Shown: in pieces, positions 14,413 through 15,041 of the stretch
Numbering within the stretch: the first letter of the stretch is position 1
Layout: every line of letters starts with the position of its first letter
NCBI GenBank assembly: GCA_046732795.1
Contig: JBKPNV010000106.1
Location: 1-15,041, forward strand
Length of the DNA: 15,041 bases
Direction of reading: 5' to 3'
From: Gp6-AA40 sp046732795
GTDB taxonomy: Bacteria > Acidobacteriota > Vicinamibacteria > Vicinamibacterales > UBA2999
Program-made: the position numbers and the translations under genes
Notes under the pieces: generated by a model
Databases searched by the model: none
What the model was told of the DNA's origin: nothing
The model's input: only the letters and a program-made list of their open reading frames with translations

Positions 14413-15041
14413 TTACGCAGGATCGGGAATCGCTCGCGTGAAGGCCACACCCGCACGATAGGTGGGTGTGGGTCCGATTTCGAATGCGGACCACGCGACG
14501 ATGGCTACGGCTTTGAGCGAACCGCGCTCCGGCCGCAGCACCAGGCGGATCCGTTGCCGCGGCTTCAGCACGGCTTCCGACCGCACCTGCGCGCCCACTG
14601 CTGACAGATCGATCAACGTTGCCGGCTCCCCGTCGATGAGCGCCTTCTCATCGGTCTCGGCACGGACGCGTGCCGCGCGCCTCTCGGGTCTCGGTGGCAG
14701 TGCCTGGGCCAGGCCGCTGAGCCATGTGTGTGGATCGAGCTCTCCAGGCCCGGATGACCTCAACGCTGCCGCCTGATTAGGTGGCAGCAGCCGGACCTCC
14801 GTTCCGCGCAGATACCGCTCGTCGTGCAAGCGGTGCATCAGCGCTGAGCCGGCGCCGTTCGCCGCAACAGCCTGTTCGATCACGACGACCTCGGGCTGCG
14901 CCTCGCCGATCAGATCGATGGCATACGAGAAATCGGTCGGCGGAATCGAGATCACCTCACTCGTCTGACCGCCATACGCATTCCATGCCGCGAGAAGCGA
15001 CTCCGAGCCAATGAACACCGTACGCGGGTACTGCGATGAAC
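14413..15041 (-). CDS. PilZ-domain protein with receiver-like N-terminus, 5' truncated
   Basis: The frame is open to the window edge (SSQYPRT before the first GTG at 15018), so the true start probably lies outside. Counting from that GTG, the 201 visible residues fall into two parts. Residues 1-105 look like a response-regulator fold, but the usual phospho-acceptor Asp after strand 3 is absent (PEVVVIEQ, 42-49), so it is probably a pseudo-receiver. Residues 110-201 look like a PilZ domain with both c-di-GMP motifs: RxxxR (R113, R117) and DxSxxG (D137, S139, G142). PilZ proteins bind cyclic di-GMP and adjust motility, exopolysaccharide or other surface traits. The target is unknown. The PilZ call is firm; the receiver-like call rests on pattern only. 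Confidence 0.75.
   Translation of the reverse strand, partial: SSQYPRTVFIGSESLLAAWNAYGGQTSEVISIPPTDFSYAIDLIGEAQPEVVVIEQAVAANGAGSALMHRLHDERYLRGTEVRLLPPNQAAALRSSGPGELDPHTWLSGLAQALPPRPERRAARVRAETDEKALIDGEPATLIDLSAVGAQVRSEAVLKPRQRIRLVLRPERGSLKAVAIVAWSAFEIGPTPTYRAGVAFTRAIPDPA

Overview
The window is GC-rich bacterial chromosome with tightly packed housekeeping metabolism. No rRNA, tRNA, CRISPR array, insertion sequence or phage gene was recognised. An aerobic acidobacterium (Vicinamibacteria-like) fits best. The reasons are the homodimeric AceE-AceF-Lpd pyruvate dehydrogenase, an sdhC-sdhA-sdhB operon of the Sdh1 type also seen in actinobacteria, a family-5 uracil-DNA glycosylase, and many palindromic or low-complexity repeats between genes. 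The taxon is an inference; no marker gene is present.

Layout. 1-291 (minus) is the 5' end of a MoxR/ChlI-type AAA+ ATPase. Divergent from it, 325-2127 holds a glycerophosphodiester phosphodiesterase and a PLP-dependent threonine/serine dehydratase. A 192-nt leader with a hairpin and two copies of a 10-mer precedes an exported cytochrome c' (2320-2757). It converges on a uracil-DNA glycosylase (2852-3577, minus), with a long inverted repeat between the two stops. 3724-9359 is the pyruvate dehydrogenase operon: E1 (aceE), a paired palindromic repeat, E2 (aceF), a 19-codon bridging ORF, then E3 (lpd). It is followed by an exported metallo-beta-lactamase-fold hydrolase (9398-10399). A 214-nt gap with GGAACT-type low-complexity inverted repeats and a separate hairpin leads to sdhC-sdhA-sdhB (10614-14069). 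The end of the window has a small single-pass membrane protein (14280-14396) converging on a 5'-truncated PilZ protein with a receiver-like N-terminal region (14413-15041, minus).

Together these genes describe central aerobic carbon flow: pyruvate to acetyl-CoA by PDH, with NADH made by the Lpd subunit, and succinate oxidation into the quinone pool by SDH. The c-type cytochrome and exported hydrolase are periplasmic accessories.

The most unusual points are the mini-ORF that joins aceF to lpd through ATGA and TAATG overlaps and whose tail echoes the aceF C-terminus; the Cys/His-rich SdhC, which resembles the anchor type reported to carry a membrane-embedded Rieske cluster; and two families of intergenic inverted repeats, one of which sits between subunit genes of the same complex. 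I found no clearly new multi-gene system.
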